From Candidatus Omnitrophota bacterium (GTDB lineage: Bacteria > Omnitrophota > JACPQZ01): a stretch of DNA of 34,804 bases. The stretch spans positions 1-34,804 of the forward strand of contig JACPQZ010000042.1 of assembly GCA_016190205.1 (NCBI GenBank). The letters run 5' to 3'. Positions 1-8,772 of this stretch are shown one piece after another. The notes beneath the pieces were generated by a model. That model saw nothing but the letters and a program-made list of their open reading frames with translations. It searched no databases and was not told the origin of the DNA. The translations under genes and the position numbers were made by a program. The stretch's first letter is position 1. Every line of letters starts with the position of its first letter.

Positions 1-3000
1 CAGCTTGATGAGCTGCGGCAGGGATACGCTTTTGCAGCTCCGATACTTCAGGCCGACCTTCCTCGATTCGAGTGGGCCGGGAAGTTATGGAGGGATAAGT
101 ATAACGAACTTGTGGAACTCGTTCCGCTCCCTGAACTCCCGAAGGCCAAGCCAGGTATCCAGCCGGGGGTTTTAGTGGTTGTCCCTACGGGTGAAATGGC
201 TTACAGCCAGCCGGGTTCAAACCGCCTGGCTGGATGGCATGATGTCCCTTTGACAGACCAAGGCAGGCGCGAGGCGGCCGCGGCAGGGCAACTTCTTATT
301 CTCAATGAACTCAAGCTAGACCGGGCTTTCGCTTCGGATCAATCTCGTTCCATCGAGACGGCAGACATTATCCTTAAAGCAGGGGATTTCGGTGAGGTGC
401 CGGTCACGAAGCAGTCCGAGCTCAAGGGCCGCAATGCGGGACTCATGACAGGCTGGCGAATCCCGGATATGATCGACGTCTTCGGCAGGGAGACTTGTAA
501 GTACTGGAGCTTGGGATATTCGAGCAGTGACGCAAGACCCCCGGGCGGAGAAAATCTCTTAGACAGTCAGGAGAGGATTATCCCGCGTTTTGTGAATGAT
601 GTGATGCGTGAAGTAGTCGAGGGGAAAAATGTGCTGGTGTCACTTGATGATGACGCGATCCGCGCCATTCTGGTCTATCTTCGCAGACAGGAAGTGGACG
701 GGCCGCTTATGGAGGAGGATGTTATGGCACTCGAGATTCCGCGTGTCCCCTTCATCCATATTTCGTTCGAAGCAGGTCCGGATGGCCGCCTGACCAGTAA
801 TGAGATCTTTGTGTCGGGCAAGCAAGAGGTATCAGCAGAACGCGAGACTTCCGGGGATGGCCTTGGCGCTGTCGATGGTGTTTCGGAGCCGTCCATTCCA
901 TTTTTAGAGCGCGCGCCGCAGGATATGAAACTCAACGACCCCGTTCGGACAGTTGTGAGCGCCGATCTTGCGATTGACCTGGATGAAGATACCGGCATCC
1001 GTTCCATTAAGCTTAGCCGCCAGAGCCGGATCCTCGATGCCCTCATCCGGCAGATCGAGGGAAATCCCAACTGGGCTGTCACGGATATCTACGGGGTGGG
1101 CGATGTGGAGGCATTTGCCAGGTTCCTTAAGAACAATAAGGCGCACGGCCGGTTTAAAGGGAATCTTGAATATATGCTGGAACAGCCCATCGCAGGCAGC
1201 GACACCTCTGAGTTCGGTATTCTTCAGATAAACGGAGGTACAAGTATCGGGATCCACCGAAAGACGCTGGCACGTACTCACGGGATTATGCCGCCCGATA
1301 CCCAAAGGTTGATTCACTTCGCAGGGGCTGTTTCTCCGATCGGTTCTTACCCAAAAGATCTCAAGGTCATGTACATCCATCCCAGTCGCACGCCGGAGAA
1401 TGTTCCATTAACGGCCTGGGGCGTGTCCGGAACCCCAAGGGCTCATCATAAACACTTGTTACGCGTCTTACCCATGACCAGTCAAGGCGCTGCCCCGATC
1501 CTCCAAATACTCGGCAAGTATTTTGGAATTACCGCAGTCTCCATTGAAGCGGCCATGCCCTCCAATCAGATGGGTCAGGATCTCGACGTACAGCTCAATC
1601 AGCAGGTAGGCGGGGGACTCTCCCAGTTGCTGCCGGAAGTCTTCGGCCCGGGGAAGGCCCCTGTCATTAGTGGCGCCGGTGTGAGCTTTAGCCCGGTTAA
1701 GGGGGGGACAGAACTTTCTATTAATGTAGTTTTAAACAAACGAGATAGGCCTGTGACGGCGGATGAAGTAAACCAAGCGCTGAAGAAAGCTGTCCAGGAA
1801 GATCCGGCACTTTCTCAATTCATCTATTTTCCCTCTGACGACGAGGAGCCGGTTGCCTCGCACAGCGCAGACCGGCCGCAAGTGATCGTAGATTGGAAAC
1901 ACACAGGAGTAGTGGAGAGGGAATTTCAAGGAGGGCGTTATACACAGGTGAGCCTCAATGTTTGGATCAGCGAGTGGGCTTACGCGAGGGCCATCTGGGA
2001 CTTGGCCATCCGCGAGGAGCTTGCCCGTAACGCGCCGCGAGACCAGGATCCCGCACAGGCTCGGTTTCTCGCCTTTCAGCGCGGGCACGGGGCGGTTCCG
2101 CCGAGGCCGGAGTCTCAATACCGGGCTGTTTATGAACCCGTCCGGGATGCCGCCTTAAGCCTTGGACGGAAGGTGAAGGTGGCGATTCAGGGAGGCGGCG
2201 GGAGATCCGGCAAGCATGCCATTTGGGATCTCATCGGCAATCCTTATGTAGAACTTGTTGCGATCAATGGGGTGGACAACCTCGTTTCGTTGACGGAACA
2301 GCTTAAGCACGATGATGTATACGGGGATATTGATCTTGAGACAAGTTACGGACTTGACGAGAGCACGCGGCGGAACTTCATCATGCTCAATGGCCATAGG
2401 GTTTGGGTGTTTAACATAAGGGATGATATGACGAAACTTCCCTGGCGCGAGCTTGGGGTTGACGTCGTCGAGGAGATTTCAGGTACGCAGACCACGCGGG
2501 AGAAGGCCTATGGCCATATCGACGCGGGTGCCCAGGCCGTTCTCATTAATAACCCTCCGGGAGAAACGCTGGATGCCACCGTCATCCTGGGGGTCAACGA
2601 CGATGTGGGGCTGGACGGTACGGGCAGAATTTTCTCAATCGGATCATGCACGACGAATAATTGCGCGACACTCACGCAGGTGCTCGCACGGCGTTATGGG
2701 TCAGCCGGCATCTTAACAGAAAGTGGCAATACCATTCATGCCGTGACGAATACACAACGCCTCCTCGGCACCACCTCGGTAGAACCCCAGTCGCGGCGCG
2801 ACCGCTCGGGGCCTTATACGGCGCTTCGCACCTCATCGGGCGCCGGCGTACTCACGGCGCAGGTGGTGCCTGGAATGAAGGAAAACATCCAGGTAGCTGC
2901 CCTGCGGGCCGGAAACCCAACCGGTTCTGTGGTACCTCTTTTAATCCACCTGGCACCTGGGATTAAGACGTCCGTTGAGGAAGTAAACTCACTGTTTCAA

Positions 3001-6000
3001 GAGTCGGCTCAAACTGACCTACAGGGCATCCTGGCTGTTGAAGCTGGGGTCATGAGCTCCGGTGACATTTTGGGTAATCGCGCTTCGGCCGTCTTGGACC
3101 CGGAGCTGACGCGTGTCGAGGTGACCGAAGAAGGGACTTTGGTCTATCTGGTGGCTTGGTATGACAATGAGCCCGCACCCTCCGCCCGGATGAATGACAT
3201 GGCGGTTCTTGTGACCGCGAGGAAAGAAGCGTACCGACAGGGCCTGACCCCGCAAGAATCTCGCGCGCGGGAATTGGCCGAATGGTATTTCACCTCGAAT
3301 CAAAAAGAGGGCCTGACCGCACTTCGGCTGGAGCAATTGTGCAGATCGCGCGGAATCAGGATAGAACCTGCGCAGGCATTAAAAGTTTTGAATCGTATGG
3401 CGCATGAACGCCCGCTTGAGTTCCATCGGGAGATCGCAGACGCACAGGATAAGACCCATAACCTCTACAGCTACCGTCCGGTTCAACTCGCCACAGTGGG
3501 GCCCACCACTCCCAAACGCGGCGCGTTTACCGGGAAGGTGAGTATGGAGCATCTTGTAGAGGGCAGGGCAGGGGCCGTCTGGCTCGGCGACGATCCTTTA
3601 AGTGATGACAAAAGAACCGCTCTAGCAGTCAAAACGGCGCGATACTTGGGCCTCTACCCCATCGTTTCCATCAATGAGGCGACGGAGGTGGATCCCGAGC
3701 AGTTGAAGGGTCCAATCGAGCGGGCGCAGAGGAGCATAGCTCGAAGGCAACTCCTGGGGGAGGAGGGGGTCGCACGCCGCAGAAGAATCAGAAGCGATGC
3801 ACAGAGATCTGAACTCGTGGACCATCTCCTGGGCGAGCTCAAGGCACGCCTAAGCCCGACCTACCAGCTTACAAAGGAAGATCTTTTGCGGACCGCCCTT
3901 GCCTTCCGAATCGAGTCGGGAATGGAGGCCCAGGGTGTGCAAGAGGTGTTTAAGCATCTGCGCGCTCAACTGGCGCTGGAATACGGTATGGCGCCGGAGG
4001 AAGCCGCAAAGATTCCTTTCATTTATACTGGAAAACTTGCGGATGAAATTCCAGAAAATCATGTGAAGGCACTGCTCGCTCAAGAAGACGTCGGTGGCGT
4101 TTTCATTCCGGCGGAGCATTTTGAGGTGATCAGAAGACTCGAGGGCAATGAAGGTGACCCCCCCATTCTTCTAGTGGAGGCCCCGGCACAGCTCTCGGAG
4201 CGGGAGATCTTGGACGCCCTCGAGCCTTATCAGAAATCCTTCCGCATCGTCCTGCTCGCACCCTTTGAGCGTCTCTATGCCCTGGATCAGGAGCAAAAGG
4301 GTGCTCCCATTGATTGGGAGGCTCAAAGGCCGGTGGCGGTGTTTAGCCAGGGCATGGGCGAGCATCGCATCCTGGACGAGATTCTGAAACCCCTGGTTGG
4401 TCAACCCCAGCCTTTTGGCTGGAGTGCCAGGTTGAGCCCGGAACTTACCCCCCAGGCGCTCAAGGGAAGGGTCGACGGGGTGCTCGCCGGCCATTCTGAA
4501 ATCCGGAAGGATCTTAAGGATCGTATTGAAGCCCTTATCAACGCCGGCAGGCTGGTTGTGCCCCAGGGTGAGGTGCGGGAAACTTTCGTGCGCAGTCTGG
4601 TCGATCGGGTGATTCGGAAGGCCCTGGAGGAAGCCGTGGGAGTCCGCAGGCCCGGTGCGAAAAATATCCTAGCCATCAACGTGACGAATGAGGAGTACGA
4701 GGCGGGCCTTACGGAGCGGGTGATCGAGGCTCAACTTGTGGGAAATGCCTTCAACGGCGGGTTTGGCGCGCTTCGAAACATTTCACTGGAAGAGATGTTA
4801 GAGACCCTCGTGGTTTTTGAACCGGTATTTGCCATAGGCACGGGCAAGACGCCCACGTCGGACGTTGTGAAAAGTAAACTGGACCATGTGGAGAACGTTC
4901 TGGCGGGCCTCATTGCCGGCAAGTTGAGAATGATGGAAGCTGGAGCGCTGTCTGGGCTCATTCAGACGCATTTGAGCGAAGGTGAACGTGCGGCCCTAGA
5001 AGGCGCGACGGGTGCGGAGAAGATCGAGCGGTTGGCGCGGAGTTTGGCTAAACAGCAGATTTCGAGAGGATACGGCGGGAGCGTGAGCAAGGAAAATGTG
5101 GAGAGGCTCATCGCCGAGGCTGGCGGCGAGGTATGGCTGGTGGGAACCGCCAGCCGCAGTGCCGATGAATTTGCGGCCGTTGTAGACATGTCGGCGAGAA
5201 GGGGTGCCGCGGCAGGTGTGGTACCCTTTGCGATCGCCAACTGGAAGGCCGCAGTAAATAAACACTCTCCCCAGGAGCATGTTGCCACGCTCGCTCCTCT
5301 GATTGAACCTGAGTTTCGTTCGCCTGACGTGCGTGTGGGGCTATCCGTAGCGGCGACACAGATTCCCATCGTTGTGCAGGCGCTAAACGAGGCCACTAGC
5401 GAGAGGGAAGGGATGACGGGAGTGGCAAGTTCTGCAGGGGATGGCTTGGTGGAAGATGCGATTACGATCCCGCTGGAAAAGTTGCAAGTTACATTTGAGC
5501 AGGTGAATGCGACAGGCAGCGGCCGGATGGAACGCGTGTTGCGCCGTCAGCTCGCAAATCACCGTAGCTCTCTACTCGGACAGGTGATTTTGGCGCGTCA
5601 GGCGCGGGACTTGGTTAATATTTCAGCGACTCCTTTTTCCATTGTGGTGAGCGACGCGGCTATAACAGCGCAAGAGGGCTTAAGGGAGTTCGAAATCTTG
5701 CGGACTCTCTTCGGTCCGGAACAGGTCTTTACTGTGAGCGAATATCTTGGCAAGATTCGGCCGGTTTCTCCGAAGACCCTGTTTGTCGTGACGGAAAAAG
5801 AACAAGGTCTCATCGGGCTGGGAGATTTTGATCTCGGCCGGCTGTATCGCACAGAAAATTTTGAAGAGATCCACGTGTTTCGATGCGAGGGCAGTGTCCT
5901 TTCTGCCCTCCGGGGTATCAGTCGGGCCGTTCCTTTCCAGGATCACGTCCAGTTTTTACAAGAACTCATGCAGTCCATCGCCGAAGAAGTGACCCGCCAG

Positions 6001-6009
6001 GCCGCGTAA
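1..6009 (+). CDS. Giant multidomain fusion of PGAM-, GAPDH- and TIM-like modules (5' partial)
   Basis: The frame is open from base 1 with no stop, so the GTG at 112 in the ORF track is not a real start and the N-terminus lies upstream. Numbering from that GTG, the domains are as follows. Residues ~20-230 resemble phosphoglycerate mutase/histidine phosphatase (WHDVPLTDQG, PPGGENLL), but RHG is PTG and the second His is Leu. Residues ~277-633 are GAPDH-like, with Met455 in place of the catalytic Cys. Residues ~684-1050 are GAPDH with SCTTN (Cys846), IHAVTNTQ and WYDNE. Residues ~1120-1340 are a degenerate TIM (GAFTGKVS kept, GHSER lost). Residues ~1345-1695 are a TIM with GHSE (His1461), FEPVFAIGTGKT (Glu1570) and YGGSV but no NWK. 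A third TIM-like start with NWK (Lys1712) follows. Family assignments come from motifs read by eye. Which modules are active is inference. Confidence 0.85.
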   Translation, partial: QLDELRQGYAFAAPILQADLPRFEWAGKLWRDKYNELVELVPLPELPKAKPGIQPGVLVVVPTGEMAYSQPGSNRLAGWHDVPLTDQGRREAAAAGQLLILNELKLDRAFASDQSRSIETADIILKAGDFGEVPVTKQSELKGRNAGLMTGWRIPDMIDVFGRETCKYWSLGYSSSDARPPGGENLLDSQERIIPRFVNDVMREVVEGKNVLVSLDDDAIRAILVYLRRQEVDGPLMEEDVMALEIPRVPFIHISFEAGPDGRLTSNEIFVSGKQEVSAERETSGDGLGAVDGVSEPSIPFLERAPQDMKLNDPVRTVVSADLAIDLDEDTGIRSIKLSRQSRILDALIRQIEGNPNWAVTDIYGVGDVEAFARFLKNNKAHGRFKGNLEYMLEQPIAGSDTSEFGILQINGGTSIGIHRKTLARTHGIMPPDTQRLIHFAGAVSPIGSYPKDLKVMYIHPSRTPENVPLTAWGVSGTPRAHHKHLLRVLPMTSQGAAPILQILGKYFGITAVSIEAAMPSNQMGQDLDVQLNQQVGGGLSQLLPEVFGPGKAPVISGAGVSFSPVKGGTELSINVVLNKRDRPVTADEVNQALKKAVQEDPALSQFIYFPSDDEEPVASHSADRPQVIVDWKHTGVVEREFQGGRYTQVSLNVWISEWAYARAIWDLAIREELARNAPRDQDPAQARFLAFQRGHGAVPPRPESQYRAVYEPVRDAALSLGRKVKVAIQGGGGRSGKHAIWDLIGNPYVELVAINGVDNLVSLTEQLKHDDVYGDIDLETSYGLDESTRRNFIMLNGHRVWVFNIRDDMTKLPWRELGVDVVEEISGTQTTREKAYGHIDAGAQAVLINNPPGETLDATVILGVNDDVGLDGTGRIFSIGSCTTNNCATLTQVLARRYGSAGILTESGNTIHAVTNTQRLLGTTSVEPQSRRDRSGPYTALRTSSGAGVLTAQVVPGMKENIQVAALRAGNPTGSVVPLLIHLAPGIKTSVEEVNSLFQESAQTDLQGILAVEAGVMSSGDILGNRASAVLDPELTRVEVTEEGTLVYLVAWYDNEPAPSARMNDMAVLVTARKEAYRQGLTPQESRARELAEWYFTSNQKEGLTALRLEQLCRSRGIRIEPAQALKVLNRMAHERPLEFHREIADAQDKTHNLYSYRPVQLATVGPTTPKRGAFTGKVSMEHLVEGRAGAVWLGDDPLSDDKRTALAVKTARYLGLYPIVSINEATEVDPEQLKGPIERAQRSIARRQLLGEEGVARRRRIRSDAQRSELVDHLLGELKARLSPTYQLTKEDLLRTALAFRIESGMEAQGVQEVFKHLRAQLALEYGMAPEEAAKIPFIYTGKLADEIPENHVKALLAQEDVGGVFIPAEHFEVIRRLEGNEGDPPILLVEAPAQLSEREILDALEPYQKSFRIVLLAPFERLYALDQEQKGAPIDWEAQRPVAVFSQGMGEHRILDEILKPLVGQPQPFGWSARLSPELTPQALKGRVDGVLAGHSEIRKDLKDRIEALINAGRLVVPQGEVRETFVRSLVDRVIRKALEEAVGVRRPGAKNILAINVTNEEYEAGLTERVIEAQLVGNAFNGGFGALRNISLEEMLETLVVFEPVFAIGTGKTPTSDVVKSKLDHVENVLAGLIAGKLRMMEAGALSGLIQTHLSEGERAALEGATGAEKIERLARSLAKQQISRGYGGSVSKENVERLIAEAGGEVWLVGTASRSADEFAAVVDMSARRGAAAGVVPFAIANWKAAVNKHSPQEHVATLAPLIEPEFRSPDVRVGLSVAATQIPIVVQALNEATSEREGMTGVASSAGDGLVEDAITIPLEKLQVTFEQVNATGSGRMERVLRRQLANHRSSLLGQVILARQARDLVNISATPFSIVVSDAAITAQEGLREFEILRTLFGPEQVFTVSEYLGKIRPVSPKTLFVVTEKEQGLIGLGDFDLGRLYRTENFEEIHVFRCEGSVLSALRGISRAVPFQDHVQFLQELMQSIAEEVTRQAA

Positions 6010-6041
6010 GCGAATTATTTTCAAAAACGCAAGAAAAATTC

Positions 6042-6070
6042 TTGACAAGGATTTCGGACTCACGTAGATT
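6042..6070 (+). promoter_or_regulatory. Sigma70-like promoter, TTGACA-17-TAGATT
   Basis: A perfect -35 box TTGACA (6042-6047) is followed after exactly 17 bp by TAGATT (6065-6070, 4 of 6 matches to TATAAT). It lies 30 bp after the giant ORF stop. The predicted transcription start near 6077 falls inside the purine-rich GGAAGGTGAG stretch before the small ORF at 6089, so the leader would be very short. Confidence 0.55.
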
Positions 6071-6088
6071 AGTGGAAGGTGAGTAGAC

Positions 6089-6283
6089 ATGTTGTTTTCT
6101 CTAATGCTTGCTCTGATCTTTACGGTCCCGGTCACCGGGTCGCCGATCACGCGCCCCGCAACTAGTGAACTTGCAACTCTGACTGAAGTGCTGGTTGATC
6201 CTTCGACCCGGCCGGGACCTTTTTTACAAGAGACCGTATTCCGCCGGGGCCGTCATTCGGATCTCTTAGCTAGAAACCTCTAG
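6089..6283 (+). CDS. Small hypothetical protein, 64 aa, hydrophobic N-terminus
   Basis: The ATG at 6089 follows a GGAAGG purine run by 9 bases. The first ~15 residues (MLFSLMLALIFTVPV) are strongly hydrophobic and could be a signal or membrane segment; the rest is polar with a basic tail (RRGRHSD). I recognise no family. It is the only ORF between a sigma70-like promoter and a rho-independent terminator, so the roughly 270-nt unit may encode this peptide. A non-coding RNA is the alternative. The call rests on context only. Confidence 0.4.
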   Translation: MLFSLMLALIFTVPVTGSPITRPATSELATLTEVLVDPSTRPGPFLQETVFRRGRHSDLLARNL

Positions 6284-6306
6284 GTGACGACAACGGTTGG
6301 CTTTTT

Positions 6307-6345
6307 AGCGTGAGGGATTTGTAAAGCCCTCGCGCTGTTTTTTTT
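6307..6345 (+). terminator. Rho-independent terminator
   Basis: AGCGTGAGGG and CCCTCGCGCT pair as a 10-bp stem (one G-T wobble) around a 10-nt loop, and a run of eight T follows at 6338-6345. It closes the small unit beginning at 6042 and separates it from the DUF1015 gene. Confidence 0.8.
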
Positions 6346-6347
6346 GT

Positions 6348-6376
6348 TTGGATGGGACCGCGGCCCTTCCTAATAT
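6348..6376 (+). promoter_or_regulatory. Weak candidate promoter for the DUF1015 gene
   Basis: TTGGAT (6348-6353, 3 of 6) and TAATAT (6371-6376, 4 of 6) are spaced 17 bp just after the terminator and 36 bp before the ATG at 6413. The location is right because a terminator precedes it, but the match is poor. Confidence 0.25.
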
Positions 6377-6412
6377 ATAGAAGCTATCCCTCCTTGTAAG
6401 GCGGCACGCCCT

Positions 6413-7675
6413 ATGATAAAATCCCCTCTCGGAATGGCTGGTATCTTGCCCTTTCGCGCAACCCGCTATAACCTGCGCAAAATAAAGGTATTAGAGAAAG
6501 TCGTTGCCCCGCCATACGACTGTATCAGCCCTCTGGAACAGAAGGCCCTTTACCGGAAAAGCCCTTATAACTGCGTGCGGCTAATTTTAAGGAAGGGGTC
6601 CTTTACGCGTTCTGCGGGCCCTTTGCTTTACAAAGCGGCGGCCAGGGATCTTAAGCGGTGGAAGTCGGGCGGCGTTCTGGTGAAGGATGCCGAGCCGTCT
6701 TGCTACCTTTATGAGCAGCGGTACACGGCGGGCGGCCATCATGTTAGGAGAAAGGGTCTCTTCGTTTTAATAGCCCTTTCGTCGGGCAAGCGGAAGATAG
6801 TGCCGCACGAACGCACCCTTTCTGCTCCCAAGAAGGACCGGTTTGAGCTCACCAAGGCGACGCGTACGAATCTCTCGGCCATTTTTGGCCTCTACCGTGA
6901 TCCGGGCAGAAGGATAGAAAGGCTCACGCGTGACGCGCGGGGGGGCCGTCCCCTTTTTACAGTTCGGGGGCAGGATGGGGTGCTCAATAGCCTTTGGCAG
7001 GTGCGGGATCCCAAAAAGCTAAGCGCCTTGACCCGCGCGCTGGGCACCAAGCGAATTTGGATTGCAGACGGGCACCACCGTTTTGAGACGGCCGTTGAGT
7101 ATAACCACTGGGCCCGGTCGAGGGGGTTAAAGCTCAACACGGGATATATCCTGGCGTGCCTGGTGGCGATGGAAGATCCCGGTTTAAGGATTTTTGCCAT
7201 ACATCGGCTCATACGAATCCGGGACAGGGATGCCAAGAGTGACTTTCTCAGAGGGTTAAGACAGAATTTTAATATCCGGTCCGTCGCCAGCCTTGTAAAG
7301 CTCCTGCCCCTCCTGGAGAAAAGGAGCGCCTTCCATAATATAGGGATGACCGACGGGAGGGGTTTTTACCTGGTAACGGCCCGGCGCCGCCATCCGGGCG
7401 ATTTGGATGTGGAGTTCCTGGACCGCAAGATCATGCGGCCCCTCATGGAGCGGGCCCATCTCAAAAAGGGAACGGATATCCAGTTTGAGCACGAACCTGC
7501 GAAGGCGGTCAGGCGCGTGGCACGAGGCGAGTTTGACTACGGCGTTTTTCTCGCCCCTACGACCTTGAAGGACTTGAGGCGAAGGACGGGCCAGGGCAAG
7601 CGCCTCCCTGAAAAGTCGACATACTTTTACCCCAAGATTTTGTCGGGGCTCGTTTTTAATGAGTTAGAAAATTGA
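6413..7675 (+). CDS. DUF1015 family protein
   Basis: This 420-aa protein carries the DUF1015 hallmarks in order: an N-terminal ILPFRATRY, VAPPYDCISPLEQ near residue 31, a YLYEQRY strand, VPHERTLSAPKKDR in the middle, and IADGHHRFETAVEY around residue 220. The molecular function of the family is not established. The HE and DGHHR motifs are its most conserved polar positions and suggest an enzymatic or ligand-binding site. Family members usually start with a short M-A-x-I-x-PFRA sequence, so the Met at 6434 is a plausible alternative start. Neither ATG has a good ribosome-binding site. The gene appears monocistronic, lying between a terminator and a repeat-filled spacer. Confidence 0.85.
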   Translation: MIKSPLGMAGILPFRATRYNLRKIKVLEKVVAPPYDCISPLEQKALYRKSPYNCVRLILRKGSFTRSAGPLLYKAAARDLKRWKSGGVLVKDAEPSCYLYEQRYTAGGHHVRRKGLFVLIALSSGKRKIVPHERTLSAPKKDRFELTKATRTNLSAIFGLYRDPGRRIERLTRDARGGRPLFTVRGQDGVLNSLWQVRDPKKLSALTRALGTKRIWIADGHHRFETAVEYNHWARSRGLKLNTGYILACLVAMEDPGLRIFAIHRLIRIRDRDAKSDFLRGLRQNFNIRSVASLVKLLPLLEKRSAFHNIGMTDGRGFYLVTARRRHPGDLDVEFLDRKIMRPLMERAHLKKGTDIQFEHEPAKAVRRVARGEFDYGVFLAPTTLKDLRRRTGQGKRLPEKSTYFYPKILSGLVFNELEN

Positions 7676-7680
7676 GGTTT

Positions 7681-7750
7681 CGTATCTCGTATCTCGTGAA
7701 GCGTATCTCGCAACGGTTTGCGATTCACGATTCACGATTCACGAACGACG
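7681..7750 (+). repeat. 70-bp dyad built of ten heptamers
   Basis: The stretch divides exactly into ten heptamers: CGTATCT twice, CGTGAAG, CGTATCT, CGCAACG, then GTTTGCG, ATTCACG three times, and AACGACG. The centre CGCAA-CGGT-TTGCG is an inverted repeat. The third heptamer on the left (CGTGAAG) sits exactly opposite an ATTCACG on the right and pairs over 6 of 7 positions. It fills the gap between the DUF1015 stop and the hflK ribosome-binding site. The same heptad design flanks the four-helix-bundle gene at 33614-34040. Confidence 0.75.
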
Positions 7751-7773
7751 AACCAGCACGCTAGGAGGAAGTC

Positions 7774-8772
7774 ATGGCTGATTTCGGTCCGGAAGACATC
7801 ATAAGAGGAGGTCGGTTCGGAAACATTCCTCCCGAAAAGATGAGGCAGCTCCTGATCAATGGGGGAGGTGTCCTCATGGCCCTGGTGCTTCTCTTGACCA
7901 GCTTTTATATGGTCAATCCCGACGAGGTGGGGGTCATCCAGCGATTCGGGAGGTATGTGCGCACCACTACTCCGGGGCCCCACTTTAAGCTTCCTTTATG
8001 GATTGAAAAGGTCACGAACGTTCCGGTCAAGCATGAGTTCACGGAGCAATTCGGGTTCCGGACGCTCCGGTCCGGCGTACGAACCGAGTACGTCCGGGGC
8101 GATTTCAGCAACGAAAGCCTGATGCTCACAGGGGATCTCAATAACGCGGTTGTGGAGTGGGCCGTACACTACCGGATCAGCGACGCCCGGGAGTTCATCT
8201 TCGACAACCGGAATCCCCGCGAGACGATCCGTGATATGTCTGAGGTGGCCATGAGACAAATCGTCGGCGACCGGAGCGTGAACGAGGTCATCACGACCGG
8301 AAGACAGGAGCTGGAGGGGGAGTCACAGAAAAAGCTGCAGGAAATCATGGATTCCTATCACATCGGCGTGGAGATCCGCAGGGTTGAGCTTCAGGACGTC
8401 AACCCCCCCGATGCGGTGGCTGCTTCCTTTGCCGAGGTGAACCAGGCCAAACAGGAGAGGGAGAAGCTCATCAACCAGGCCTGGGAGGATTACAATAAGG
8501 TGATCCCGAAGGCGAAGGGTGAGGCCGAGAAGGTGATCCGGGAGGCGGAAGGCTATCTCGCGCGGCGGGTGAACGAGGCGGAAGGCGATGCGAATCGCTT
8601 TCTCGCGACCTGGGAGGAGTATAAAAACGCTAAGGAGGTAACGAGGAAGAGGCTTTATTTGGAGACCCTGACCGACCTCTTGCCCCGGCTCAAGACCAAG
8701 ATTGTGGTAGACGAAGATCTTCAAGGGATTCTGCCTCTTTTGGATCTCTCAAAGGAAATGGGGGTGGAGTGA
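7774..8772 (+). CDS. hflK: HflK-like SPFH/band-7 membrane protein
   Basis: This 332-aa protein has a short N-terminal cytoplasmic stretch and one transmembrane helix at about residues 29-48 (GGGVLMALVLLLTSFYMV). An SPFH/band-7 domain opens with NPDEVGVIQRFGRY. A long charged, probably coiled-coil region (about 210-290, AKGEAEKVIREAEGYLARR) follows. In bacteria HflK pairs with HflC in a large membrane cage that encloses and modulates the FtsH protease. It is shorter than E. coli HflK (about 420 aa), mainly because it lacks a long Gly/Pro-rich N-terminus. The start is supported by AGGAGG at 7763-7768, five bases before the ATG. The stop overlaps the hflC start (TGATG), indicating coupling. Confidence 0.9.
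   Translation: MADFGPEDIIRGGRFGNIPPEKMRQLLINGGGVLMALVLLLTSFYMVNPDEVGVIQRFGRYVRTTTPGPHFKLPLWIEKVTNVPVKHEFTEQFGFRTLRSGVRTEYVRGDFSNESLMLTGDLNNAVVEWAVHYRISDAREFIFDNRNPRETIRDMSEVAMRQIVGDRSVNEVITTGRQELEGESQKKLQEIMDSYHIGVEIRRVELQDVNPPDAVAASFAEVNQAKQEREKLINQAWEDYNKVIPKAKGEAEKVIREAEGYLARRVNEAEGDANRFLATWEEYKNAKEVTRKRLYLETLTDLLPRLKTKIVVDEDLQGILPLLDLSKEMGVE

Noticed and set aside
206-232. GGGTTCAAACC-like string resembling a tRNA T-arm
   Set aside because: It lies inside the well-conserved PGAM-like coding region, and no cloverleaf can be built around it.
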